From: Halanaerobium polyolivorans
GTDB taxonomy: Bacteria; Bacillota; Halanaerobiia; Halanaerobiales; Halanaerobiaceae
Direction of reading: 5' to 3'
DNA length: 64,000 bases
Assembly (NCBI RefSeq): GCF_020711195.1
Contig: NZ_JAJFAT010000003.1
Location: forward strand, 82,401-146,400
The notes beneath the pieces were generated by a model. The model made no database searches. It worked only from the letters and a program-made list of their open reading frames with translations, and was not told the origin of the DNA. The position numbers and the translations under genes were made by a program. Of the stretch, positions 35,595 to 44,754 are shown in pieces. The stretch's first letter is position 1, and every line of letters begins with the position of its first letter.

Positions 35595-36785
35595 ATGTAT
35601 ACTAAAAAGTTGGTAGATAATTTAACAACAGGACAGTCTAAATTATTGAGTCAAAAAAGAAAAAACAGCTTTAATCAATATAGTAATTTAGCTGAAAAAA
35701 ATTTCAAGAGAATCGGTCTTTTTGATTATCAGACTCCAGAATATAGGGCCTATAATAAAGAATATATTAAAAATAAAAAAGGTTTAGATGAACTGATAAT
35801 AACTAAGATGACAGATAACTTAAATAATGAAGCAGAAATAATGGCTTATTTAGATAAATTTACAGAACCACTTGTAGAAAAAGGTAATAAAGGTTTAGGT
35901 GCTAAATATACCTCAATGGTGGATGCTTTTTATAATACAGGTTTGTTTATTAAAGCACCAGCAGGTAAAGAGTTTAAAGTACCAGTTGAAATATTTTATT
36001 TGCTGGAAAAAGATAATCCATTTTTAATTGATAATAATTTAATAGTTGCAGAAGAGGGTTCAAAATTAACTGTTGTGATAGATTATGAAATGGAAGTAGA
36101 GGATTTTGAAGCTTTTCACAATGGTTTAACCAGGGTTATTGTTGAAGCAAATGCAGTTTTAAATATAATAAAAGTACAGAGATTTAATGATCAAAGTGTT
36201 AATTTTGATAGTAATTTTTCTATTATTTCTAATCAGGGAGAAGTAAATTGGATTCCTATAGAATTGGGAGCAAAAACTTCTATTACCAATAATGAAAATC
36301 TCCTTGCTGAAGATGGTAGTAAAGCAAATATAAGTTCAGTTTACTTTGCCGATGGTGAGAGAAAAATGGACCTTGCCTATAAAATGAATCACCAGGGAAG
36401 ACATAGTTTCAGTGAAATAGAAACTAAAGGTGTTTTAAAAGATAGGGCAAAAAAAGTATTTAGAGGTGACTTATACTTCCAGAAAGGTTCCAGTCAAGCC
36501 AGTGGTGCTGAGAGTGAAGAGGTATTAATGCTTGATAAAACGGTAGTCTCAGACTCTATTCCAGCTCTTTTCAGTGAAGAAGATAATGTGGAAGGAGAAC
36601 ATGCCGTAAGTGCAGGTCAAATTGATCAAAATAGATTATTTTATTTGATGAGCAGAGGAATGAATGAAGCTGAAGCTAAAAGAATGATGATTGAAGCAGC
36701 ATTCAACCCTATTTTTGATAAAATACCTTTAAATGAACTCAAAGGAAGTGTTATTAATGATATCAAAACTAGAATTAGAGAATAA
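35595..36785 (+). CDS. sufD: Fe-S cluster assembly protein SufD
   Basis: SufD is the SufB paralogue that completes the scaffold and helps take up iron. The 396-aa product keeps the beta-helix core and the C-terminal QIDQNRLFYLMSRGMNEAEA motif, while its N-terminal 130 residues are variable, as usual. It starts 10 bp after sufB and its 3' end overlaps sufS by 29 nt. Confidence 0.92.
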   Translation: MYTKKLVDNLTTGQSKLLSQKRKNSFNQYSNLAEKNFKRIGLFDYQTPEYRAYNKEYIKNKKGLDELIITKMTDNLNNEAEIMAYLDKFTEPLVEKGNKGLGAKYTSMVDAFYNTGLFIKAPAGKEFKVPVEIFYLLEKDNPFLIDNNLIVAEEGSKLTVVIDYEMEVEDFEAFHNGLTRVIVEANAVLNIIKVQRFNDQSVNFDSNFSIISNQGEVNWIPIELGAKTSITNNENLLAEDGSKANISSVYFADGERKMDLAYKMNHQGRHSFSEIETKGVLKDRAKKVFRGDLYFQKGSSQASGAESEEVLMLDKTVVSDSIPALFSEEDNVEGEHAVSAGQIDQNRLFYLMSRGMNEAEAKRMMIEAAFNPIFDKIPLNELKGSVINDIKTRIRE

Positions 36786-37998
36786 ATATAAATCAGATTT
36801 TCCAATTTTACAGCAAAAAGTAAATGGTAAAGATCTGGTCTATCTTGATAATGCTGCTACAACTCAAAAACCTCAAGCTGTTATTGATGCAGTAAATGAT
36901 TATAATAAAAATATTAATGCCAATCCCCACCGGGGGGCCCATATTTTAAGTGTTAGGGCCACAGAGGCATATACCCAGGCCAGAGAAAAGGTAAAAAACT
37001 TTATCAATGCTGAATTTAGTCAAGAAATTATTTTTACCCGAAATACTACAGAATCAATAAATCTGCTTGCCTACAGCCTGGGAGAATTATTAGATGAAGG
37101 TGATGAGATTGTACTATCTATAATGGAACATCACAGTAATATTATACCGTGGCAGCAGTTGGCAAAAAGAAAAAATTTGAAGCTGAAATACCTTTATCCT
37201 GATCAAGATTACAGAATTCCCTTTGCAGAATTAAAGGAAAAAATTACTAAAAGAACTAAAATATTTAGTATTTCCCAGATGTCAAATGTTACTGGGGTAA
37301 TTAATCCAGTTAAAGAAATGGCCGAATATGCCCATCAACAGGGAGCCTATGTAGTTATTGATGGTGCCCAGGGAGCTCCTCATATTAAGACTGATGTCCA
37401 GGCTATTGATGCAGACTTTTATGCTTTTTCTGCTCATAAAATGCTGGGACCTATGGGGATAGGTGTTCTTTACGGGAAAAAAGCTCTTTTAGAAAAAATA
37501 CCACCTTTTTTAACAGGTGGAGGTATGATAGAATATGTGCATGAGCAGAGTTCTACTTTTGCTCCCCTGCCGGAAAAATTTGAAGCAGGAACACCAAATG
37601 CTGAGGGAGCAGTTGGCTTGGCTGCAGCGATAGACTATCTAGAAAATATCGGTTTAGCTGAAATAGAAAAACATGAAAGAGAATTAACAGAGTATGCTCT
37701 AGAGAAAATGAGAAAGTTAGATTATATAGAATTGGCTGGCCCTGATAATTTAAAAGACAGGGGAGGAATAATATCCTTTAATTTAAAAGGAATCCATTCT
37801 CATGATCTAGCTAGTATTAGTGATACTGAGGGTATAGCTCTGAGATCTGGTCATCACTGTGCTCAGCCCTTGATGAAATATCTTAATTTGAATTCTACCG
37901 GTAGAATTAGTTTCTATTTCTATAATAGTAAAGAGGAAATAGATAAATTTCTAGAATCTCTGCAAAAAGCAAGGGAGGTTTTTGGTTATGGATCTTGA
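36757..37998 (+). CDS. sufS: Cysteine desulfurase SufS
   Basis: SufS takes sulfur from cysteine with PLP. The 413-aa product has VYLDNAATTQKP, the histidine motif SIMEHHSN, the PLP-Lys motif AFSAHKMLGPMGIG and the catalytic Cys in RSGHHCAQPLM, a group II arrangement. I chose ATG 36757 (AAAGGAAG upstream) inside the end of sufD. Its end overlaps the start of sufU. Confidence 0.96.
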   Translation: MISKLELENKYKSDFPILQQKVNGKDLVYLDNAATTQKPQAVIDAVNDYNKNINANPHRGAHILSVRATEAYTQAREKVKNFINAEFSQEIIFTRNTTESINLLAYSLGELLDEGDEIVLSIMEHHSNIIPWQQLAKRKNLKLKYLYPDQDYRIPFAELKEKITKRTKIFSISQMSNVTGVINPVKEMAEYAHQQGAYVVIDGAQGAPHIKTDVQAIDADFYAFSAHKMLGPMGIGVLYGKKALLEKIPPFLTGGGMIEYVHEQSSTFAPLPEKFEAGTPNAEGAVGLAAAIDYLENIGLAEIEKHERELTEYALEKMRKLDYIELAGPDNLKDRGGIISFNLKGIHSHDLASISDTEGIALRSGHHCAQPLMKYLNLNSTGRISFYFYNSKEEIDKFLESLQKAREVFGYGS

Positions 37999-38416
37999 TT
38001 CAGTCTATACAGAATTAATTATGGAGCACAATAAAAACAGCCGCAACAAAAGGGAGTTAGATGAGCCTGATATAAGTGAACACGGCCATAATCCCAGCTG
38101 TGGAGATGATATTACCTTAGAATTAAAAATTGAGGGAGAAATAATAGAGGATGCAGCTTTTAATGGTAGTGGTTGTGCCATTTCTCAGGCTTCAACATCT
38201 ATTATGATTGATCTAATAAAGGGGAAGAAAATTTCGGAGGCTTTTGATTTAGTAGATACTTTTATAGCTATGATAAAAAAAGAAATTGATGATCAACAAG
38301 AATTAAGAAAACTAAAAGAAGCAATGGCCTTAAAAAATATCTCTAATATGCCAGCAAGAGTAAAATGTGCTGTTCTATCCTGGCACACCCTGAAAGAAGC
38401 TTTAAAGAAAAATTAA
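37988..38416 (+). CDS. sufU: Zinc-dependent sulfurtransferase SufU
   Basis: SufU accepts persulfide sulfur from SufS, the Firmicutes arrangement. The 142-aa protein has the three Cys positions NPSCGDD, GSGCAIS and VKCAVLSW with the conserved Asp after the first Cys. ATG 37988 has GGGAGG about ten bases before. It overlaps sufS by 11 nt and a terminator follows, closing the suf operon. Confidence 0.95.
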   Translation: MDLDSVYTELIMEHNKNSRNKRELDEPDISEHGHNPSCGDDITLELKIEGEIIEDAAFNGSGCAISQASTSIMIDLIKGKKISEAFDLVDTFIAMIKKEIDDQQELRKLKEAMALKNISNMPARVKCAVLSWHTLKEALKKN

Positions 38417-38443
38417 TTAGAGTTAAATATTTACTAAAATCTT

Positions 38444-38472
38444 TAACTTCACCAAATTTGGTGGAGTTTTTC
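38444..38472 (+). terminator. Rho-independent terminator of the suf operon
   Basis: The stem ACTTCACCAAA/TTTGGTGGAGT (one T-G pair) is followed by TTTTT. Confidence 0.88.
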
Positions 38473-38505
38473 CTTTACAGGAACTAAAAATAAATATATA
38501 ATCAT

Positions 38506-38520
38506 TGATAATGAATCTCA
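38506..38520 (+). promoter_or_regulatory. Candidate Fur box (weak)
   Basis: TGATAATGAATCTCA matches the 7-1-7 Fur pattern TGATAAT-N-ATTATCA at 12 of 14 positions. It is 36 bp before the DMT permease gene. AT-rich DNA makes chance matches likely. Confidence 0.3.
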
Positions 38521-38555
38521 ATAAACAAATAATTTTATAAGATGAGGTGTTAAAG

Positions 38556-39458
38556 ATGGAAAATAGAAAAAAAGGAATAATATATATAATTTTATCATCA
38601 TTATTTTTTGCTTTAATGGCGGCAGCAGTTAAATATTTAGCAAATATACCAACAGCAGAAAAAATATTTTTTAGAAGTTTTATTGGCGTTGTGGTAGCCT
38701 TTACTTTAGTGAAAAGAGATGGTGGGACTTTAGTTGGAAATAATAAAAAACTGATAATTTTAAGAAGTATTTTTGGTCTTTCAGGAATAGCAGCCTATTT
38801 TTATGCTTTAAGTCAGATCAATCTGGCAGATGCAGTTATTTTAAATAAAATGTCTCCTTTTTTTGTAATGATTTTTGCAGCATTGTTTTTAAAAGAAAGT
38901 ATCAGCAGCAAACAAATAGTAGCTTTAATAATAGCAGTTTCAGGTGCTTTGTTAGTAATTAGACCAGGTTTTGACGCTAATCTAATTCCGGCTTTAATAG
39001 CCCTGCTGTCCAGTGTTCTAGCTGGTATGGCCTACACTGTGATCAGAGAGCTTAGAAAAACAGATTCAGCAGCAACAGTAGTTTTTTACTTTAGTCTTTT
39101 CTCTACTATAGCAATGTTTCCTTTTATGTTACAAGGAGGTTTTGTAGTTCCTCAGGGGATTGAAATCATAGTTTTGATAGCACTGGGGGTTTTTGCAGCA
39201 GCAGCCCAGCTATTTATGACAAATGCCTATCGCCATGCTGAAGCAAGCGAGCTTTCTATCTATACCTATTCAAATATTGTATTTTCTTCTATTTTTGCTC
39301 TGCTATTTTTTCAAGAATTTCCAGATCTACTTTCGATTTTAGGTGGGGTTTTAATTATTTCAGCTGCCTATTTGAATTTCAGAACTAAAGAAAAAGCACT
39401 TATGACAAAAAAGAAGCGGGCAAAGCAAAGCTTATCTGAAAATAGAGCAGCTTTATAG
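38556..39458 (+). CDS. DMT-superfamily (EamA) transporter
   Basis: The 300-aa protein has about ten hydrophobic segments as two EamA halves (residues about 5-135 and 145-280), with SQINLADAVILNKMSPFFVMIFAALFLKE, the typical first-half end, and ASELSIYTYSNIVFSSIFALLFFQE in the second. The substrate, often an amino acid, nucleotide-sugar or metabolite, is not predictable. ATG 38556 has GAGGTG before it. A weak Fur-like box lies upstream. Confidence 0.88.
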   Translation: MENRKKGIIYIILSSLFFALMAAAVKYLANIPTAEKIFFRSFIGVVVAFTLVKRDGGTLVGNNKKLIILRSIFGLSGIAAYFYALSQINLADAVILNKMSPFFVMIFAALFLKESISSKQIVALIIAVSGALLVIRPGFDANLIPALIALLSSVLAGMAYTVIRELRKTDSAATVVFYFSLFSTIAMFPFMLQGGFVVPQGIEIIVLIALGVFAAAAQLFMTNAYRHAEASELSIYTYSNIVFSSIFALLFFQEFPDLLSILGGVLIISAAYLNFRTKEKALMTKKKRAKQSLSENRAAL

Positions 39459-39558
39459 TTTAGTTAATCAAAGCTAATTGCATATTAATTCTTTATTGTG
39501 TTAAAATTAAAATAGCTTGATTATAGTTCTTAAATAAAGATAAATGGGGGCCAGCAAA

Positions 39559-40059
39559 TTGGAAAATATCAATACAATTTTTTTAGATGTAGATGGAACT
39601 TTAACAAATGGCAAAGTTTATTTGGATAATGGTGAAAACGAATTTAAGGCTTTTGATGTAAAAGATGGGCTGATAATTGTTTCTGCTCTTACCTTAAACT
39701 ATAATGTAATTATTATGACAGGTAGGGAATCACATGTAGTAGCAAGACGGGCTGCAGAACTTGGAATCACAGAGTTTTATCAGGGGATTAGAGATAAACA
39801 AGGCAAAATGGAGCAATTAATGCAGAAAAACAATTTTTCTTATCAGAATCTAGCCTATCTTGGTGATGACTTAAATGATCTGGCAGTTATGAAAAAAGCT
39901 GCTTTTGCTGCTTGTCCTGCTGATGCTGCTGATGACGTAAAAGAAATTGCAGATTTTGTTTCTGAATTTGCTGGTGGCAATGGAGCTGTTAGAGAAATCT
40001 TAACTCATTTACTTAAAGCAAAAAACGATTATGATAAAGTTTTAGAACTTTTTAGCTAG
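39559..40059 (+). CDS. kdsC: KdsC-like phosphatase (Kdo-8-phosphate)
   Basis: A 166-aa cap-less HAD phosphatase with FLDVDGTLTNGKVYLDNG at the start, IIMTGRESHVVARRAAELGI in the middle and YLGDDLNDLAVMKKA near the end. KdsC removes phosphate from Kdo-8-phosphate in lipopolysaccharide synthesis, which supports an outer membrane. TTG 39559 has GGGGG eight bases upstream; ATG 39544 overlaps that site and is less likely. Other kds genes are not in the window, so a related sugar phosphate is possible. Confidence 0.82.
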   Translation: MENINTIFLDVDGTLTNGKVYLDNGENEFKAFDVKDGLIIVSALTLNYNVIIMTGRESHVVARRAAELGITEFYQGIRDKQGKMEQLMQKNNFSYQNLAYLGDDLNDLAVMKKAAFAACPADAADDVKEIADFVSEFAGGNGAVREILTHLLKAKNDYDKVLELFS

Positions 40060-40086
40060 GCAAAAGATTTTTAAAGGAGAAAGCTT

Positions 40087-40524
40087 ATGCGTATTTTAGT
40101 TGATGGTGATAGCTGTCCGGTATTAGATATTATTTCTCATATAGCTAAAAAAAATAATATAGAACTGCTTGTTTTTACTGATTTGAATCATCAGCATCAG
40201 CTGGAATATGCTAAAATTATTACCGTTGATCAAGGATTCCAATCAGTTGATATGAGATTATATAATCAAAGCAAAGCAGATGATATAATAATTACTTCTG
40301 ATTATGGTTTGGCTGCTTTAGCATTATCTGAGCAAACAGCTGTGATAAGCTTTTCGGGTAGGGAATTTACAAATAATAATATTGAGCGTTTACTTGCCCA
40401 TAGACATAGACAGTTTAAAGAACGCCGAAGAACTGCTAGACATACTTCCCATAAAAAAAGAAGTGAAAAAGATGATTTGAGATTTAAAAATAAGCTTTTG
40501 GAAATAATAAAAAGATTCAGGTGA
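40087..40524 (+). CDS. YaiI/YqxD family protein (DUF188)
   Basis: The 145-aa product begins MRILVDGDSCPV and contains ADDIIITSDYGLAALAL and ISFSGREFTNNNI, the conserved acidic residues of this PIN-like family. These proteins may be metal-dependent nucleases, but no role is proven. The C-terminal 40 residues are strongly basic (RHRQFKERRRTARHTSHKKR), compatible with nucleic-acid binding. AAAGGAG precedes the ATG. Confidence 0.88.
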   Translation: MRILVDGDSCPVLDIISHIAKKNNIELLVFTDLNHQHQLEYAKIITVDQGFQSVDMRLYNQSKADDIIITSDYGLAALALSEQTAVISFSGREFTNNNIERLLAHRHRQFKERRRTARHTSHKKRSEKDDLRFKNKLLEIIKRFR

Positions 40525-40555
40525 TTTTTCAGCTTGTAATCGGGAGATGATAGGG

Positions 40556-41458
40556 ATGCCTGATTTTTGGACTCATATTTTGGCAGGAGAAAAAGTTTTA
40601 AAAAGTTGTGAAAATGAGGAGTTAAGTAATTTAATTGCAGAAAACTATCAGCTTTATAATTTTGGCTGTCAGGGAGCAGATATCTTATTTTATAAAGATT
40701 TCTGGCCCTGGAAAAGATCAAAGAATTCTTCACAGGCAGCCAGTTTTATTCACCGTATATCAGCTAAGGATATCTTTGCAATAATATTAAAAGATCTCGA
40801 TCAAAGTGAGATCTATAAAGATGGGAAAATTATTGCTGGAGCAGAAAAAAGAGGATTATTAACTTATCTTCTGGCTTTTATTGTCCATTATAGTTTAGAT
40901 AGTATTAGTCATCCTTTTATACTTGCTAATGGAGGAGCTGGTCAAAAGCACAAATTAATTGAAATAAAAATTGATATCTATATGATTGATAAATACTGGA
41001 ATAAAGATGTTTTAGAGCTCAACCCACAAAGTTATTATCAACTTAAAGCAGAGTTTAAAGAAGAAATAGAACGATTTTATGCAAATATTTTTTCTGAATT
41101 ACTACCTTATCCTTATAAGGCTGGTATGATAGAAGGAGCTTATACTGATCTTAAAAAATACCATAGTTTGTTTTGTGATAATAAGCAGTATAAATATTAT
41201 TTTTTTAAATTGCTAAATTATCTTTATCCTGATGAACTTGCTTCTTACAGCTATCAACTGGCAAAAGATAAAGAAATATGGTCTGCAGAAAACTATCAGC
41301 AGTTTGAAAACTATTTTGCTCAATCTCTAAATAAAAGCAGAGAGTATTTTACTTTACTTTTTAACTATTTTAAAAAAGAAATATCTTTAAAAGAAACTCT
41401 TAGTGCTTTCAGCAGTAGAGATTTTTTAGGCCAGAACAAAGCAAAAAACTCCCTTTAA
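40556..41458 (+). CDS. Zinc-dependent phospholipase C-like protein
   Basis: The 300-aa protein fits the zinc-dependent phospholipase C / S1-P1-like fold (PF00882): MPDFWTHILAGEKVL with the first metal His, YNFGCQGADILFYKDFWPW with the conserved Asp, and LTYLLAFIVHYSLDSISHPFI with further His/Asp. There is no signal peptide, so it is probably cytoplasmic; real substrate unknown. ATG 40556 (MPDFWTH) agrees with the family start and has GGGAG nine bases before. Confidence 0.82.
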   Translation: MPDFWTHILAGEKVLKSCENEELSNLIAENYQLYNFGCQGADILFYKDFWPWKRSKNSSQAASFIHRISAKDIFAIILKDLDQSEIYKDGKIIAGAEKRGLLTYLLAFIVHYSLDSISHPFILANGGAGQKHKLIEIKIDIYMIDKYWNKDVLELNPQSYYQLKAEFKEEIERFYANIFSELLPYPYKAGMIEGAYTDLKKYHSLFCDNKQYKYYFFKLLNYLYPDELASYSYQLAKDKEIWSAENYQQFENYFAQSLNKSREYFTLLFNYFKKEISLKETLSAFSSRDFLGQNKAKNSL

Positions 41459-41492
41459 ATTTAGGAGATTAGATCCTAAAGCAAAGGGAGTT
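41448..41492. terminator. Bidirectional terminator
   Basis: The long interrupted stem AACTCCCTTT/AAAGGGAGTT with an inner TTTAGGA/TCCTAAA lies between convergent genes. Confidence 0.88.
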
Positions 41493-41512
41493 TTAAAATT
41501 CAAATTTAATAA

Positions 41513-42424
41513 TTAATTTGTTTCTAGGGGTAAATCCTCTCGATTAGCCCAACCAACCCAGGACTCATCATAGACCTTAACATTTTCGTAACCGACCATT
41601 TCTAGGGCCAGATAAGAGTGAGCTGCTCTAACTGCAGTATGACAGAGACTGGCAATAACATCTAAATCTTCAGTTATACCATGTTCTGCGTAAAGTTCTC
41701 TGATTTCAGCAGCTGTTTTAAAAGTATTATCTTCATTTAGGTGCTGAGTCCATTCTACATGAACAGAACCGGGAACCCTTCCCATTCTATCTGCACCAGG
41801 GTTTGTATCTTCACCTAAATACTCTGCTTCAGAACGGGTGTCTAAAACTACAAAATCAGGATTATCAAGATTTTCAGCAACAGTATCAGTATCAACGATC
41901 CAGTCATTTCTTACTTCACTAATAGTAAAATTACCCTGATCAACTGATCTTGGTAACCTTCTGATATCATGACCAGCATCTGTCCAGGCTCCATAACCAC
42001 CTTCAAGAAGCCTTACATCATCATGACCATAATATCTGAATACGAACCAGAGTCTGGAAGCCCAGAGTCCACTTGCATCATCATAAACAACAATCTCAGA
42101 ATCATTATTTACTCCTTTTGCCTGAGCAGTAGCAGTAAACTGTTCTGGTGTTGCTGCTAAACCAGGAACCCAACCATCAGGATCGGCAAAATCATCGCCC
42201 CACATTTGGACTGAGCCGGGGAGATGCCCCAATAAATATTTAGCTGTGTTTCTTACATCAATAATGACAAGATTCTCATTATCCATGTTTTCACTTAGCT
42301 CTTCAACAGATATTAAATATTCGGGATGAGTATAGCCCCTATCTGCTGCTGCTAATGAAAAAGAAGTGATTAAAAGTAAAAGGATAGAAATTGAAGTTAT
42401 AACTAAACTTTTTCTTAGTTTCAT
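41513..42424 (-). CDS. Exported tandem-rhodanese sulfurtransferase
   Basis: The 303-aa protein has a signal peptide (KLRKSLVITSISILLLLITS, cleavage near SLAAA) and two rhodanese domains (about 35-160 and 175-300). The second has the catalytic Cys in ASLCHTAVRAAHSY; the first has no Cys in the matching loop (YDDASGLWASR), as in thiosulfate sulfurtransferases of the SseA type. It should act outside the cytoplasmic membrane, moving sulfur from thiosulfate to cyanide or thiols. There is no lipobox, so it is soluble. In halophilic fermenters rhodaneses have been tied to thiosulfate reduction. Confidence 0.92.
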   Translation of the reverse strand: MKLRKSLVITSISILLLLITSFSLAAADRGYTHPEYLISVEELSENMDNENLVIIDVRNTAKYLLGHLPGSVQMWGDDFADPDGWVPGLAATPEQFTATAQAKGVNNDSEIVVYDDASGLWASRLWFVFRYYGHDDVRLLEGGYGAWTDAGHDIRRLPRSVDQGNFTISEVRNDWIVDTDTVAENLDNPDFVVLDTRSEAEYLGEDTNPGADRMGRVPGSVHVEWTQHLNEDNTFKTAAEIRELYAEHGITEDLDVIASLCHTAVRAAHSYLALEMVGYENVKVYDESWVGWANREDLPLETN

Positions 42425-42600
42425 TAAATACCCTCCTCATTTTTTAGTTGAACTTAAATCTATTATATATCAAAATAATATAAATTGCACTATTATTCAC
42501 AAAAAATAATTAAATCAATTAAAGCAGGAATAATTCATCTTTTGTTGAAAATAACAAAAAGGACAATAATTATTTTAACTGCTAGGGGGATAAGGAAATA

Positions 42601-43515
42601 ATGAAAAAAGTACTTTTAGATTGCGATAATACTATGGGTTTAGATGAAAAAGATGTAGACGATGGTCTTGCTTTTCTTTTTCTTCTTGGTAGAGAAGATA
42701 TTAATTTGATGGGTGTAACAAGTGTTTTTGGCAACAGTAGCTTAGAAGATACTTTCTCTACTACAGAAAAACTCTTAGAAGATTTTGCTTTAAAAGATGA
42801 AATACCACATTTAAAAGGTGCAGCTGAAGCGGGAGATTATGATACAGAGGCTGCCAAATTTTTAGCAGAACAAGCAGCGGAAAATAAAAATGAAATTACT
42901 TTAATTGCAATTGGACCGGTTTCTAATCTTTATGGAGCCTGGAAAATTGATAATGATTTCTTTAAAAATTTAAAAGAAATTATAGTTATGGGGGGGATTA
43001 CCTCACCACTTGAAATTGGTGATGAAACAATTGATGAACTGAATTTTTCTTGTGATCCAGAAGCCGCAGAAAAGGTGCTTAAAGCCGAAGTTCCGGTTGC
43101 TGTAATGTCAGGCAATCTCTGTCTTGCAGCAAGATTTGGCGAAAAGTCATGGCGGCGAGTAAATAGATCTAAAAATAAGCCGGTTAGAGCTTATATGAAA
43201 GATAAAATAGAAGATTGGTACGAATATTCTTCAGAGATGATAGGACTTTCAGGCTTTTATATGTGGGATGTTGTAAATGTTGTTTACATGATCTCACCGG
43301 AAATCTTCCCTTATAATAAGCGAAAAATAATTTCTACGGTAGAAGATCTGAAACATGGAATAATTAAGACTGATAATGCTGATGGTATGCTGGCAGATCC
43401 AGCAATTATCAATTTACCTACTACAATTCTAGATACCAAAAGATTTAAAGATATTGCTTTTGCTGCCTGGGATAATATAGAGATTATTCCAGAGGGCTAT
43501 TCTGATGATGATTAA
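42601..43515 (+). CDS. Inosine-uridine nucleoside hydrolase-like protein
   Basis: The 304-aa protein splits ribonucleosides into base and ribose. The Ca2+-binding N-terminus is DCDNTMGLDEKDVDDGLAF, in which the usual DTDxGxDD cluster is spread by an insertion, seen in a known subgroup. VTSVFGNSS, AIGPVSNL, IVMGGI and the C-terminal LADPAIINLPT are conserved, with the last Asp likely another Ca2+ ligand. The exact base preference is unknown. It is a single gene with GGGGGA before the ATG. Confidence 0.86.
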   Translation: MKKVLLDCDNTMGLDEKDVDDGLAFLFLLGREDINLMGVTSVFGNSSLEDTFSTTEKLLEDFALKDEIPHLKGAAEAGDYDTEAAKFLAEQAAENKNEITLIAIGPVSNLYGAWKIDNDFFKNLKEIIVMGGITSPLEIGDETIDELNFSCDPEAAEKVLKAEVPVAVMSGNLCLAARFGEKSWRRVNRSKNKPVRAYMKDKIEDWYEYSSEMIGLSGFYMWDVVNVVYMISPEIFPYNKRKIISTVEDLKHGIIKTDNADGMLADPAIINLPTTILDTKRFKDIAFAAWDNIEIIPEGYSDDD

Positions 43516-43689
43516 TGATTATATATTTCTGATGTCATAATACAAAAAAAGCGGCATAAATCTGTTTTCTTTTATAAAGAAAATATTTAAAATATGTTAT
43601 ATAATGTAGTTAATTGCTAAATTAATCACAAAGTATATTATAGACTAGTATTTTTAAGAGAAGATCAACAAATGCAAAAAAGAACTCAT

Positions 43690-43717
43690 AAAAATGTCCT
43701 TTTAACAGGGCATTTTT
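43690..43717 (+). terminator. Hairpin with T-run upstream of the peptide ABC operon
   Basis: The stem AAAAATGTCC/GGGCATTTTT (one T-G pair) ends in five T. It may end the nucleoside hydrolase transcript, or act as an attenuator if a promoter lies before it. Confidence 0.6.
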
Positions 43718-43803
43718 ATAATTAAATTTCGGAATTAATCTTTCTCAGCTGATTTTTAAGCTAAGAAGGCTTAAAAACTGCAGCTGTTTTGAGGGGGAAT
43801 GAA

Positions 43804-44748
43804 ATGTTTTCTTTAATTATACGTAGGTTTCTATTGGGACTAATTACAGTATTAGGGGCAATGATATTATTATTTATTTTAATACAGTTAGTGCCTGGAG
43901 ATCCTGCTAGTATAATGCTTGGACCAAGGGCAAGTCCTCAACTTATAGAAAATATTCGGGCTAGGATGGGTTTAGATCAACCTGTTTATGTACAGCTATT
44001 TAGATTTATATTTAATATTTTTAGAGGTGATTTAGGTACTGATGTTTTAAATCAGCGTTCTGTCAGTACTATGATCATCAATGTTTTGCCCTATACTATA
44101 GCTTTAGCTACTGCTAGTATTTTTATTGCTGTAGTTTTAGGAGTTCCTCTGGGGGTTTACAGTGCTTTTTATAGAAATACTATTTTAGATAGAATATTAA
44201 CATTTGCTTCTATTTCTATTATCACAACTCCTTCTTTTTTATTTGGTCTTTTCTTTCTTTTGTTATTTTCTTTAACCCTAGGCTGGTTTCCAGTAATGGG
44301 TGGTGGAGAAAGTGGTAACCTGCTTGATCAACTTTATCATTTGGTTTTACCAGCTTTTGCCCTGGGAATACGCTGGGTAGGTTATGTAGCTAGGCTGATT
44401 AGGAGTTCTGTCTTAGAAGAAATGCATGAAGATTATATTAGAACTGCCAGAGCAAAAGGTCTCAGCGAAAAAATTGTAATTTCAAAGCATGTGCTTAGGG
44501 GAGCTATTTTACCAGTGGTAGCAATTTTAGGAGTAGGTTTTGGTAATCTGCTGGGAGGAGCCGTTCTAATTGAAGTTATATTCCACCGCCCTGGTCTCGG
44601 TTATTTAATTTATAATGCTTTTAGAACCCGCAACTATCCGGTAGTTCAGGGAGCTTTAGTAGTTGCGATATTTATGTATGCAGTTGTAAATATGTTTACT
44701 GATTTATCCTATGGTTTAATAGATCCACGGATTAGAAAGGGAGAATAG
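43804..44748 (+). CDS. Peptide/nickel-type ABC transporter permease (DppB-like)
   Basis: The 314-aa protein begins MFSLIIRRFLLGLITVLGAM and has six predicted membrane helices. The permease signature is EEMHEDYIRTARAKGLSEKIVISKHVLRGAI, the loop that touches the ATPase. It pairs with the next gene. ATG 43804 has GAGGGGG before it; an upstream ATG at 43789 is inside the ribosome-site region. Confidence 0.94.
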   Translation: MFSLIIRRFLLGLITVLGAMILLFILIQLVPGDPASIMLGPRASPQLIENIRARMGLDQPVYVQLFRFIFNIFRGDLGTDVLNQRSVSTMIINVLPYTIALATASIFIAVVLGVPLGVYSAFYRNTILDRILTFASISIITTPSFLFGLFFLLLFSLTLGWFPVMGGGESGNLLDQLYHLVLPAFALGIRWVGYVARLIRSSVLEEMHEDYIRTARAKGLSEKIVISKHVLRGAILPVVAILGVGFGNLLGGAVLIEVIFHRPGLGYLIYNAFRTRNYPVVQGALVVAIFMYAVVNMFTDLSYGLIDPRIRKGE

Positions 44749-44754
44749 AGCTAA

